Positions 1 to 7,837 of a DNA stretch of 64,000 nt are shown piece after piece; positions within the stretch are counted from its first letter, which is position 1; each line of letters begins with the position of its first letter. The notes beneath the pieces were generated by a model. That model was not told the DNA's origin. It worked only from the letters and a program-made list of their open reading frames with translations, and searched no databases. Origin of the DNA: Planctomycetaceae bacterium (GTDB lineage Bacteria; Planctomycetota; Planctomycetia; Pirellulales; Thermoguttaceae); assembly GCA_009778035.1 (NCBI GenBank), contig WRKP01000004.1, forward strand, positions 1 to 64,000. Direction: 5' to 3'. A program made the translations under genes and the position numbers.

Positions 1-1430
1 GCGGTAACGAAACTATTTTGCGAAAGTGCTGCCGAACATCATATCCCGGTTGAGTTTTTTGATAGTGGCAAAACATTCATAACATTTTTTGAGCACAAGA
101 TTAAGAACTTTCTTGCTATGCTACACGAATGGAAAGCACGTGGTATTGAATATGTGTTTTCGCTGGACTCTCGTGACATTGTGTTTCGGCATCCTGTAGA
201 TATTATCCTTGGCAAGTTCAACGCGATGTATGATGGCCGGGTAATCATTTCCAAAGATATGTCCGGTGTTGCCCATCCCTTATTCTCACACTGGCTGCCC
301 GGACATTTACAGCATATCATTGGCAAAGATTACGAAATCAACTCGGACGTCATTGCTGGCCATGTTGATGACTTAATCAAAGTCTATACCAACATCATTA
401 CACATCCAGAATGGTATCAAATTGATGCGAACAAAACCTTGAGTACCTTTATCACAGATTTCCCGGTCTATCCAAAGTTGTGTGAATCACCATACAAGTT
501 GAATTCAGTCTGCGCCGCATCTATCTTGCATGCTTCTCGTCCGGCAACACGAGAACAATGGGAAAAGATGTGTCGCAAAAAATGGTGGGAAGAGGATGAG
601 AAAAACCGCGAACACATACCCATTCAAATACCGGCATTGGAAATCAACGTGGCCTATGATTGCAACTTGAAGTGTGAATACTGTGCCCATCTTGGCCGAT
701 ACATTAAAGGTGTTGTTCCCATCGAGGAAGTTGAAAAATGGATTACATCGTGGAAGGATAAATTGTTGCCGTGCATCGTTCGGATTTTAGGCGCGAACCA
801 TGTTTGCATAAAGATTTGGCCCGTATTGTCTATGCCGTTCATGCTGCTTGGCCGGAGGCGAAGCGGTGTATTGTTACAAACGGCTTGATTGAAAGACAAG
901 AGCAATCGTTCATACAAGCGGTACGAGATACTAGAACGCGTATTTGGGTATTGGTACACCACGACAAACCCAAGATGCTCGAAATCATTGATGCAAACAT
1001 TGCCAAGTGGCAAAATGCTGGCCTGCGAGTAGAACGAAAACTATTTACTACTTTTTGGCAAAAGATTTATTGTCTTGATGGTGCAAGGCCGGTGCTGTTC
1101 AATTCTCACCCGAAAGCCGCATATGACCGATGTAAAACACAACGAAATTGTATGACGCTCTTGGACAACCATTTGTACATGTGTCCGCAGGCGGCATTGT
1201 TTCAGCATGCCTATAACAATGGATATATCGGCGAGGAATGGAAATTGGCAGCGGATTACAAGCCGTTACCATCGACGGCAACTTGGCGTGAAGTAGCGGA
1301 CTTTGTAAACAACAAGTACGAGCAAGCGATATGTGGTATGTGTCCCAGTCGGTGGATCAAAGCAACTCCATCAGAAAAGGCGAATATACAAGGACTAAAA
1401 GACAAGAAATTATTAGCTATTTTGCAATAG
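1..1430 (+). pseudogene. Glycosyltransferase-like / radical SAM fusion, frameshifted, 5' end outside window
   Basis: The reading frame is open from base 1, so the start lies upstream. The first ~200 residues resemble a nucleotide-sugar transferase: a DSRDIVF stretch (residues ~56-62) could be the DxD-type site, but this is weak. A radical SAM domain follows, with C221, C225 and C228 in a CxxxCxxC motif and a CAHL context. The frame then breaks: near base 793 one G is missing from what should read Gly-Gly-Glu-Pro, and the domain continues in another frame (771-1430) with a TNG motif and a C-terminal Cys cluster (C..C, MCP, CGMCP) that could hold a second iron-sulfur cluster. Restoring one G joins both halves, in agreement with the paralogue at 3181, which has an intact GGEP. 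Either a real mutation or an assembly error. The next gene (GDP-fucose synthase) starts 16 bp after the stop, suggesting a glycan operon. Substrate unknown. Confidence 0.75.
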
Positions 1431-1445
1431 AACAATCATAGTACC

Positions 1446-2381
1446 ATGAACATAGAACATAAAATATACGTGTCCGGCCATACGGGTTTAGTGGGTTCGG
1501 CAATTCTCCGAGCACTTCGTGAGCAAGGTTACAATAACCTTTTCCTGCGTACGCGAACAGAATTAGATTTGAGCAATCAAGATACCGTCAATAGATTTTT
1601 TGCTGACGAAAGGCCGCAATATGTCTTTCATTGTGCGGCAAAAGTCGGCGGCATACTAGAGAATCAAAATAACCAAGCAGATTTTCTCTATGACAACATG
1701 ATGATTTCTGGCAATGTTCTCAAAGCCGCACATGAAAGTGGCGTAAAAGGAGTGCTCAACATGGGGAGTGCGTGTGTGTACCCAAAATATACAGAAAATC
1801 CAATCCGCGAATCAGCATTGCTCACCGATTCGCTAGAATGCACAAACGAAGGGTATGCCATCGCAAAAATAGCGGCACTCAAATTATGCGAACATCTAAA
1901 CAAGTGCTTGCAAACAAAATATCTGACCGTGATGCCGACGAATTTGTATGGCATCGGCGACAAGAGCACCCATGTGATCCCTGATTTGATGCGGAAGTTT
2001 CACGATGCAAAAGTCAACAAGAAAAAAGCAGTGAGACTCTATGGTGATGGAACACCGCTTCGCGAATTTCTACATGTCGATGATTGTGCCACTGCTTGCA
2101 TCAAAATGATGGAAAACATTGATGCCATCCATTTTTTGTGTAGTAGTTCCTGGATTAACATTGGTTCCGGCGAGGAAGTCTCAATCCGATACTTGGTTAA
2201 TACGATTGCAAGGATGGTTGATTATACAGATTTAATCTCTTGGGATAGGCATTATCCTAACGGCGTCAGGCGACGACTCTTAGATTGTTCCCGTCTGCAC
2301 ATTTGCATCGATTGGAAACCTCGATATAATTTAGAAAGTGGACTAGAAGAAACATACAAATCCTTTTGCCAATGTCAGTGA
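1446..2381 (+). CDS. fcl: GDP-L-fucose synthase (NAD-dependent epimerase/reductase)
   Basis: Converts GDP-4-keto-6-deoxy-D-mannose to GDP-L-fucose by epimerisation and NADPH-dependent reduction; cytoplasmic, nucleotide-sugar supply for fucosylated glycans. The 311-residue length is normal for the SDR family. Visible motifs: nucleotide-binding GHTGLVGS at 11-18, a GSACVYP segment around 107-113 that carries the catalytic Ser/Cys region, and the YxxxK pair Y137/K141. C-terminal substrate residues (REFLHVDD, NIGSGEE) fit the family. It lies 16 bp after the damaged radical SAM gene and overlaps the next gene by 10-16 bp, so the three genes are probably cotranscribed. GDP-mannose 4,6-dehydratase (gmd), the preceding enzyme, is not in the window and may lie upstream. 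Confidence 0.92.
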   Translation: MNIEHKIYVSGHTGLVGSAILRALREQGYNNLFLRTRTELDLSNQDTVNRFFADERPQYVFHCAAKVGGILENQNNQADFLYDNMMISGNVLKAAHESGVKGVLNMGSACVYPKYTENPIRESALLTDSLECTNEGYAIAKIAALKLCEHLNKCLQTKYLTVMPTNLYGIGDKSTHVIPDLMRKFHDAKVNKKKAVRLYGDGTPLREFLHVDDCATACIKMMENIDAIHFLCSSSWINIGSGEEVSIRYLVNTIARMVDYTDLISWDRHYPNGVRRRLLDCSRLHICIDWKPRYNLESGLEETYKSFCQCQ

Positions 2382-3187
2382 CAAAACTACCCCAAAAAGA
2401 AATCCGCGTTGTGTGGACATGTAACACCTATGGCTTTATGGATTTCGTGCGGGGCTATATTTGTGTGGATCAGATATTTGGTCAAGAGTGCAAGATTACG
2501 CCAGTCATTGATCCTTTACACCATTTGTCAAAAGTGTTCCCTTGGGCAAACTCACATTTGTATGATGAACGACGCGATATAAGAAGCGAAGAGTATTTTG
2601 CAAACCAATGGCAGCAACACTACTTTCCACAATCGCAGTTTCAAACGTTGGTAGAAGAAGCATGGTTAACAGATAAGGAAGTATTGTATGCAGATTATGC
2701 CAATGGCCCATTATATCCGATTAAATCAGGTTACGAATGGCTACTATTACCAAGCGAAGAATATAATGTACTGGCACAAGAAAAGGCACATGGAGTGATA
2801 AGAGGCGAATATTTTTGTTTGCATGTGCGTACCGGTGATAGTGACTATGTTCATGATGTTGACCGATATGTTGATACAATCAAGGAAATGGTGAAAGAGT
2901 ATCGGCAAATCGTAGTGGTCTGTGATAATCAGATGCTAAAAAATGCTTTGCCCCAGGACATTTTGCAATCACCGGCCAGCCCAAAACATTCAAAAGAAAT
3001 GCCAAAAGAGGGCATTGTAGATTGGCTTGTTGACTTGAAGTTAATCTGTGGTGCTAAAGAAATTATCAGTATTTGCGATTTTCCTTGGGGTTCTACGGGC
3101 TTTTCCAAATTGCCTGCTGAAATTCACGGGATCCCATACAGAAACATTCAACCATATCGCCCTCATCCTTTATTACACAAATGTTAA
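2366..3187 (+). CDS. Fucosyltransferase-like protein with HxRxGD motif
   Basis: A 273-residue protein with LHVRTGDSDY near residues 152-161, matching the HxRxGD motif that binds GDP-fucose in alpha-1,2/alpha-1,6- and protein O-fucosyltransferase families. The C-terminal CDFPWGSTGFSKLPAE segment resembles the conserved late motif of these enzymes. The neighbouring GDP-fucose synthase supports fucose as donor. Two starts are possible: TTG at 2366 or ATG at 2372; both overlap the end of the fucose synthase, implying translational coupling. The 3' end overlaps the start of the next radical SAM gene by 7 bp. Acceptor and exact glycosyltransferase family cannot be settled from sequence alone. Confidence 0.6.
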   Translation: MPMSVTKLPQKEIRVVWTCNTYGFMDFVRGYICVDQIFGQECKITPVIDPLHHLSKVFPWANSHLYDERRDIRSEEYFANQWQQHYFPQSQFQTLVEEAWLTDKEVLYADYANGPLYPIKSGYEWLLLPSEEYNVLAQEKAHGVIRGEYFCLHVRTGDSDYVHDVDRYVDTIKEMVKEYRQIVVVCDNQMLKNALPQDILQSPASPKHSKEMPKEGIVDWLVDLKLICGAKEIISICDFPWGSTGFSKLPAEIHGIPYRNIQPYRPHPLLHKC

Positions 3188-3741
3188 CACTAGGAAATGA
3201 AAGAATACTGGAAGTGCCAGTAGTTTTTAGTTGTAATCTGAACTGCAACTATTGCGCACACCTGTCGCAATATATGGGCCATGTGCCGCCAGTATTATTA
3301 GATGCTCTTGAACAACAATTCAGGAATTGGGCACCGCGACTTGCACCAAGATGTATCCGCATTATTGGCGGTGAACCATTGCTGCACCCTAATATCGAGC
3401 AGGTGATCGAACTTTTTGCAAAGTATTGGGGAGCGGAAGTGTCGCCTTTGAACAATATCGAACTTGTTACAAATGGAATGGCATTAAACAAGATGTCGGC
3501 ACGGTTCTATAATCTGCTTGAAAAACATAATATCCTGTTGAGAGTAACATTGCATCATGCCAATTTCCATGACAAATTACATACATTTTTGGATGGGGCA
3601 AAAAGTCGCAAGCATGTTTCCGATTATACAGAAACAAGTTTCATTCAGTATTATCACCTTGAAAATGGAAAGCCACATTTGTTTACAAGCGATAGCAAAA
3701 AATCATTCGATTCATGCAATATCAAACGGCTATGTGGGTAG
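3181..3741 (+). CDS. Radical SAM protein, truncated paralogue
   Basis: 186 residues aligning with the radical SAM half of the gene at 1-1430: CNLNCNYCAHL (CxxxCxxC), RIIGGEPLLHP, LVTNG and a late C-x-x-x-x-x-C pair (CNIKRLC). It then meets a stop where the paralogue continues for about 75 more residues containing the C-terminal Cys cluster. Downstream to about 3796, fragments in other frames still resemble the lost continuation (a PSVFPAVRR stretch), so the 3' end looks decayed through small indels. It overlaps the preceding fucosyltransferase-like gene by 7 bp, giving a transferase/radical SAM pair as separate ORFs where the upstream copy is a fusion. With the GGEP motif intact the core could still bind SAM, but loss of the second cluster makes function doubtful. 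Confidence 0.7.
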   Translation: MLTLGNERILEVPVVFSCNLNCNYCAHLSQYMGHVPPVLLDALEQQFRNWAPRLAPRCIRIIGGEPLLHPNIEQVIELFAKYWGAEVSPLNNIELVTNGMALNKMSARFYNLLEKHNILLRVTLHHANFHDKLHTFLDGAKSRKHVSDYTETSFIQYYHLENGKPHLFTSDSKKSFDSCNIKRLCG

Positions 3742-3811
3742 TACATCTCAAGATAAAACCGTGCCGTCGGTGTTTCCGGCGGTTAGGCGTGGTTAATCCA
3801 TCTTGATTCGA

Positions 3812-3922
3812 CTAAACCATATCTTTGCGTAAAACATCCTTGTCTTGTTTCAGAGCATCGCTGCTAGCACGAATATCGGCCAAAATTGAGGCTATAAGTT
3901 CATTATCGGAGGGACTCGGCAT
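3812..3922 (-). CDS. Overlapping 36-codon ORF downstream of the Panacea gene
   Basis: Starts at an ATG inside the last codons of the Panacea gene, overlapping it by 20 nt in another frame, and ends at TAG. It predicts a charged, helix-prone peptide (IASILADIRASSDALKQDKD in the middle). No ribosome-binding site is obvious, so translation would depend on coupling to the upstream gene. Panacea genes are often paired with a small partner such as a toxin; this could be such a partner, a truncated remnant of one, or chance. Confidence 0.35.
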   Translation of the reverse strand: MPSPSDNELIASILADIRASSDALKQDKDVLRKDMV

Positions 3923-4394
3923 TTTTGATTTTGATAGACTTGAAATAATCTCGAATCAATTCGGGAGCAATTTCTTCGTAAGGAATCCATTCATCCCGTT
4001 TATATGTTTGGTGCCATGGAGCGTTGAGGCGATGCGTGATTTCGCTTAATTGCATATCTGTACAAGCCGCATAAAGTTCCCATACGTATCGAAGAATTCG
4101 AGCGACTTCATTGTCAAGTTTTGGGCGAACAATCGTTATTTCAGAAACGATTGGATTCCCCTTGAAGTGCTTGTACCCATCATACAAAGCCTTCACAACC
4201 GGCCCATATCGCCACGCATAAATCGTTTCGCTAAAAAGTGGCTGGTCAAAATAGGCATAATACCACCCGTAGGCAAAATAGACCAGTTTTTGGAGTTTCA
4301 TATGCCTCGGAGGCTTATTCTCTTCCGTTGCCTGGGCCAAAAACCAGTCAGCGATGTCAAAAACCGTGATGTCAGGGGGGCTTTTCGGGGTCAT
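3903..4394 (-). CDS. Panacea-domain (DUF4065, SocA-like) protein
   Basis: 163 residues from the chosen start. The body matches the Panacea/DUF4065 family: FDIADWFL, MKLQKLVYFAYGWYYA, then WRYGPVV and YDGYKHFKG, with HRLNAPWHQTY near the end. Members act as antitoxins in toxin-antitoxin pairs or as proteolysis adaptors (SocA, GepA). I chose the ATG at 4394 because AGAAGGAAAG lies about 6 nt upstream; the frame stays open further upstream to 4445. No conventional toxin gene sits upstream; a 36-codon ORF overlaps the 3' end. It is flanked by a decayed glycan cluster and a non-coding stretch, a setting consistent with accessory DNA. Confidence 0.82.
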   Translation of the reverse strand: MTPKSPPDITVFDIADWFLAQATEENKPPRHMKLQKLVYFAYGWYYAYFDQPLFSETIYAWRYGPVVKALYDGYKHFKGNPIVSEITIVRPKLDNEVARILRYVWELYAACTDMQLSEITHRLNAPWHQTYKRDEWIPYEEIAPELIRDYFKSIKIKNAESLR

Positions 4395-4704
4395 GGTCGC
4401 TTTCCTTCTGTAGGTCATTATCCCATGCGGCGGGGATATTAACAAGTATGAACTTTTGGGGCAAGGGCAATTTTTCGGTGGGAACGAGGCGATACCTGCC
4501 TGAATTCTTGCTACAAAAACACTGCACTTGTACAGTAAATTCGTCGGAATCTACCATCCGAGGAGTCGCAAAATATCCAAAATTTGGCATTTTTGGCACT
4601 TTTTCGGAAAATAACTGCCAATTTTCGTTCGTTTTGGCCAAAAAGGTCGTTTTTCGGATAACGAAAACGTAAATATAGGGAAACTCTACCAATTTGGAAT
4701 CGAG

Positions 4705-4736
4705 CTCTACCTATTTGTCCTGGCAAATGGGTAGAG
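4705..4736. repeat. Hairpin with 13-bp arms
   Basis: The arms CTCTACCTATTTG and CAAATGGGTAGAG pair with one G-T wobble around a 6-nt loop. No T tract follows on either strand, so it is not a simple terminator. A related half (ACTCTACCAATTTGG) lies just upstream at about 4684. Role unknown. Confidence 0.55.
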
Positions 4737-4837
4737 TTCCGCTTTGCACCCGGCGGCACCCGGCAGGAACCCGGATTTTGTGCCAGTAAGAATAAATGTC
4801 AAATACGCCGTCCGGTTTTTGTCCGGTTCGGCAACGC

Positions 4838-4860
4838 AAAAAAACCGCCCGAAGGCGGCA
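4838..4860 (-). terminator. Rho-independent terminator for the sulfotransferase gene
   Basis: Read on the minus strand: a CCGCC/GGCGG stem with a TTCG-containing loop, followed by seven T. It lies about 200 nt past the stop of the sulfotransferase-like gene, the only minus-strand gene it could serve. Confidence 0.75.
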
Positions 4861-5055
4861 ACGTTCATTTTTCTAAAATCTAACGATTTTTGACCGTCTG
4901 TGGCGGAGTGCTGGCAAAACGGAAGCAACGCGTCCTCGAAGTTTTGGAGCCAAAATGCAGGGGAAATAGCGTGTGTTTTCCGAAATAGTGGTAATTCCCG
5001 TGTTTTTGGTATGTCCAATCTCACGCCCCCGGCTCTTAGCCAACACCGCCAGGTC

Positions 5056-6207
5056 TCACACTTCGTATCCAAATCGCTCGAAATACCGTTTCCACCGCTC
5101 GGCTATCCTGATTTTCAATTCCGGTTCCATCGAAAATTTGTTCTTCTTATACTCCTTCTGCGAGTCCGCATGCTTCTGAAAACCCGATCGGGCCGCATCA
5201 AAACCTTCAAGTTCCAATGTCTGATAAATCCGAGCAAGCGTCTCGACCGGAGCAGCCGTCAAATCCTTATACGCAACCTCACAAAATTGATTGGCCTGCA
5301 ACTGTTTGACATCTTCCTCAAACGCATCATACATCGTATTGAGCCAATCAAAAACACACTCTTCCATTCCGATGCCGCTCGGCCGTTGCACGCCCTCATC
5401 CAACGAAAGACGCATCCAAAGATTGTACGTCGACGGAAATATCGAATACGGATTGCGGTGTATATGGATAAACTTTGCATCAGGATAACGCTCTAAAATC
5501 GCTTTAATCCTGCCTGTATGCGGCGGCGATTTTAGTACAATCCGCTTGTCAGGCTCCAAAACCGTCAGCGTTCTCAAAAATGTATCCAACCCGTCGAGCC
5601 AAGTTTTTCGGTCTGCGTCGGACACATCACGCAACGTGAGATATTCCTGGTCAATTTTCAACCCATTATTTGGAAAAATGATATTCCGATACGGCGAGGG
5701 CAGGCCCATCGACACGAGGGCGAATTCATCTTCCTGGGGCCGATCAAAGCCGGCGGCCATATTGTCGATCGGACGCTTGTTGGGCATCAGAATCGAGACC
5801 ATTGGCCGAAATGTAAATCGGGTCAAAATAAAGTGTTCCGGCACGAAACAGGCATAGGTATCGGCATAGGAAAATTGGGGATCGCGAATCAGATATTCGT
5901 GCAGGAGCGTTGTCCCAGACCGCCAATGTCCGATGATGAAGATGGGGGCGGCGGCGAGTTTGGCATCGCGGATTTTTTTGCCGTAGAGCAATTTTTGCAG
6001 CCAGGCGGCGGGAGAATTGGCAAAAACGGCGAGCCAAGTGATGATCAAGGCCATTGCGAAGCGGACGGGAGCGATTCGGTATTTTCCGACTTTAAGCAGT
6101 TTGAGCCAGGCGGAGAGGGTCATCCCGTCCCAAAATCGGGGATACCAAAATCGGTCTTTGTATCCGCCGATTTCGTTCCGGCTATTGGAGGATTGCTTCG
6201 GAGACAT
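5056..6207 (-). CDS. Sulfotransferase family protein
   Basis: 383 residues. The 5'-phosphosulfate loop of PAPS-dependent sulfotransferases is visible as FIIGHWRSGTTLLHE (about 90-104), and the 3'-phosphate-binding segment as IHIHRNPYSIFPS (about 245-257). The N-terminus has a hydrophobic stretch (MALIITWLAVFA), so the enzyme may sit at the membrane. It probably transfers sulfate from PAPS to a sugar or lipid hydroxyl; substrate not predictable. A -10-like TATAAT lies about 30 nt before the start. purA precedes it on the same strand with a 109-bp gap. Length fits the Sulfotransfer_3 group common in planctomycetes. Confidence 0.85.
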   Translation of the reverse strand: MSPKQSSNSRNEIGGYKDRFWYPRFWDGMTLSAWLKLLKVGKYRIAPVRFAMALIITWLAVFANSPAAWLQKLLYGKKIRDAKLAAAPIFIIGHWRSGTTLLHEYLIRDPQFSYADTYACFVPEHFILTRFTFRPMVSILMPNKRPIDNMAAGFDRPQEDEFALVSMGLPSPYRNIIFPNNGLKIDQEYLTLRDVSDADRKTWLDGLDTFLRTLTVLEPDKRIVLKSPPHTGRIKAILERYPDAKFIHIHRNPYSIFPSTYNLWMRLSLDEGVQRPSGIGMEECVFDWLNTMYDAFEEDVKQLQANQFCEVAYKDLTAAPVETLARIYQTLELEGFDAARSGFQKHADSQKEYKKNKFSMEPELKIRIAERWKRYFERFGYEV

Positions 6208-6236
6208 ATTTTACGTGCAAGAACCTATTGGGGGAC

Positions 6237-6242
6237 ATTATA
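6237..6242 (-). promoter_or_regulatory. -10 element of the sulfotransferase gene
   Basis: Perfect TATAAT on the minus strand, about 30 nt before the start codon. No good -35 match is seen. Confidence 0.45.
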
Positions 6243-6316
6243 GCAGGTTTCGACTCGCAAGAGCGGAGGGCAGTCCCCGGAGACATCCTTGGCATACACC
6301 ACGGATTCACTCGGCA

Positions 6317-7633
6317 TCACACCGTAATCGTCTGTTCCCGATCGGGCCCGACCGACACAAATTCAATAGGACGACCAATCAATTCGCCAATCCGCTTGAC
6401 ATAACTCCGTGCATTCGCTGGCAAATCGCCAAAATTCCGAACGCCCGTAATGTCCTCCGACCAACCCGGTAATGTCTCATAAACCGCCTCCACCCGACGC
6501 AAATCCTCCGATACACTCGGAAAAACCTGTATCCGACGACCATCCAATTCGTATTCCGTGCAGATTTGCAATGTCTCAAATGTGCTCAACACATCCAAAA
6601 GCATCAAAGACAGCGTATCCACGCCGCTAATTCGCACCGTGTACCTCGCCGCAACCGCATCGAACCAACCACATCGCCGCGGACGCTTCGTGACCGTCCC
6701 GTATTCGTTGCCGCGGTCCCGGATTTTTTGGCCGGTATCGTTATCCTGTTCCGTCGGGAACGGCCCGCCGCCAACCCGCGTCGTATAAGCCTTGACAATG
6801 CCGATGATTTTCGTGATAAATTTCGCAGGCACTCCGCTGCCGCTGGAAATTCCCGTCCCGCTGCTGTTGCTGCTCGTTACATAAGGGAAGGTTCCGTGAT
6901 CAATGTCCAAGAGTGCCCCTTGCGCTCCCTCAAAGAGAATGCGTTTGTCGGCATCGACCGCATTGAGCAGATAATCCGTCGTATCCGCAACGTAAGGACG
7001 CAACCGGTCGGCATAGCCGATGTAATTTTTGCAAATCGTGTCCACATCGAAATTGACATCGAGATCGGGCTGTATTTCAGCCCCCTCCCTTCGGTCAGGC
7101 CGGTTAACCAATCCGGCAAGCATGCGTTTTTTGGCGTCGACGATGGTTGCGATGCGTTCTCTGAAATCGGCTTGGTATATGTCGCCGAGCCGAATCGCGA
7201 AGGAACGGGCGACCTTATCTTGGTAACAGGGGCCGATTCCCCGCATCGTCGTCCCGATGGGTTCGTTGCTGCCGATTGTGTTGTACAGCACATCTTCGAC
7301 GTGATGCCAGGGGAAGATGACGTGAGCCCGATCGCTGATGATGAGGTTTTTGCCGATGGCAACGTCTTGGGCATTAAGAGTCGCGATTTCTTGGAGTAGT
7401 GCTTCGGGATGGAGCACGACACCGCCAGCGATGACGCATTGGACATTTGGGCGAAAAATGCCGCTGGGAATAAGGGAAAGTTTGTATTTTTTATCGCCGA
7501 CGACGACGGTATGGCCGGCATTGGCACCGCCTTGATAGCGTACGACGATGTCGTGCTGTTTTGTGAGCAGATCGACGATTTTCCCTTTGGCTTCATCTCC
7601 CCATTGGAGACCGACTATGGCAGTACCTGGCAT
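6317..7633 (-). CDS. purA: Adenylosuccinate synthetase
   Basis: 438 residues, normal length. Joins IMP and aspartate with GTP to form adenylosuccinate, the first step to AMP. Signature motifs: the N-terminal GTP-binding loop GLQWGDEAKGKIVD (residues 8-21, WGDExKGK consensus), QGGANAGHTVV near 34-44, GTTMRGIGPCYQDK near 130-143, and FEGAQGALLDIDHGT followed by PYVTSSN. The C-terminal base-recognition region SVGPDREQTI is intact. The Met at 7633 gives the canonical N-terminus. A -10-like TAAAAT lies upstream at 7667-7672. Confidence 0.97.
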   Translation of the reverse strand: MPGTAIVGLQWGDEAKGKIVDLLTKQHDIVVRYQGGANAGHTVVVGDKKYKLSLIPSGIFRPNVQCVIAGGVVLHPEALLQEIATLNAQDVAIGKNLIISDRAHVIFPWHHVEDVLYNTIGSNEPIGTTMRGIGPCYQDKVARSFAIRLGDIYQADFRERIATIVDAKKRMLAGLVNRPDRREGAEIQPDLDVNFDVDTICKNYIGYADRLRPYVADTTDYLLNAVDADKRILFEGAQGALLDIDHGTFPYVTSSNSSGTGISSGSGVPAKFITKIIGIVKAYTTRVGGGPFPTEQDNDTGQKIRDRGNEYGTVTKRPRRCGWFDAVAARYTVRISGVDTLSLMLLDVLSTFETLQICTEYELDGRRIQVFPSVSEDLRRVEAVYETLPGWSEDITGVRNFGDLPANARSYVKRIGELIGRPIEFVSVGPDREQTITV

Positions 7634-7666
7634 GATTGAGTTTTTTTGCCGACGAAGAGCGGATTG

Positions 7667-7672
7667 ATTTTA
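7667..7672 (-). promoter_or_regulatory. -10 element of purA
   Basis: TAAAAT on the minus strand about 33 nt before the purA start; no clear -35 partner. Confidence 0.35.
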
Positions 7673-7738
7673 CCCGATGCCGGGGGAATTGACAAGTCAG
7701 CGCATCGCCGGGCCGGCGACGGGCGGTATGAAACCTTT

Positions 7739-7768
7739 TTGAGCATTTCCGAGCAAATCTGGTAAAAT
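7739..7768 (+). promoter_or_regulatory. Promoter of the membrane protein gene at 7838
   Basis: TTGAGC, 18-bp spacer, TAAAAT, ending about 70 nt before the start codon. Confidence 0.4.
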
Positions 7769-7837
7769 TCTCTGGAAAATCCCGCCGCTTGTTCGTCTGA
7801 AACTACGATTACAAACCCCTTTCACCCAGCCAAGCCG

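Larger units (their letters stand above)
4395..5055. other. Intergenic stretch, 660 bp, no convincing gene
   Basis: Open frames occur on both strands but show no family signature, ribosome-binding site or sensible composition. The stretch holds a near-perfect hairpin at 4705-4736 and a minus-strand terminator at 4838-4860. The A/T-rich part around 4590-4680 (runs of TTTTTCGG-type sequence) has no assigned role. Confidence 0.6.

Noticed and set aside
4707..5072. 121-residue minus-strand frame overlapping the sulfotransferase end
   Set aside because: It runs through the terminator and hairpin and has no ribosome-binding site or motif.
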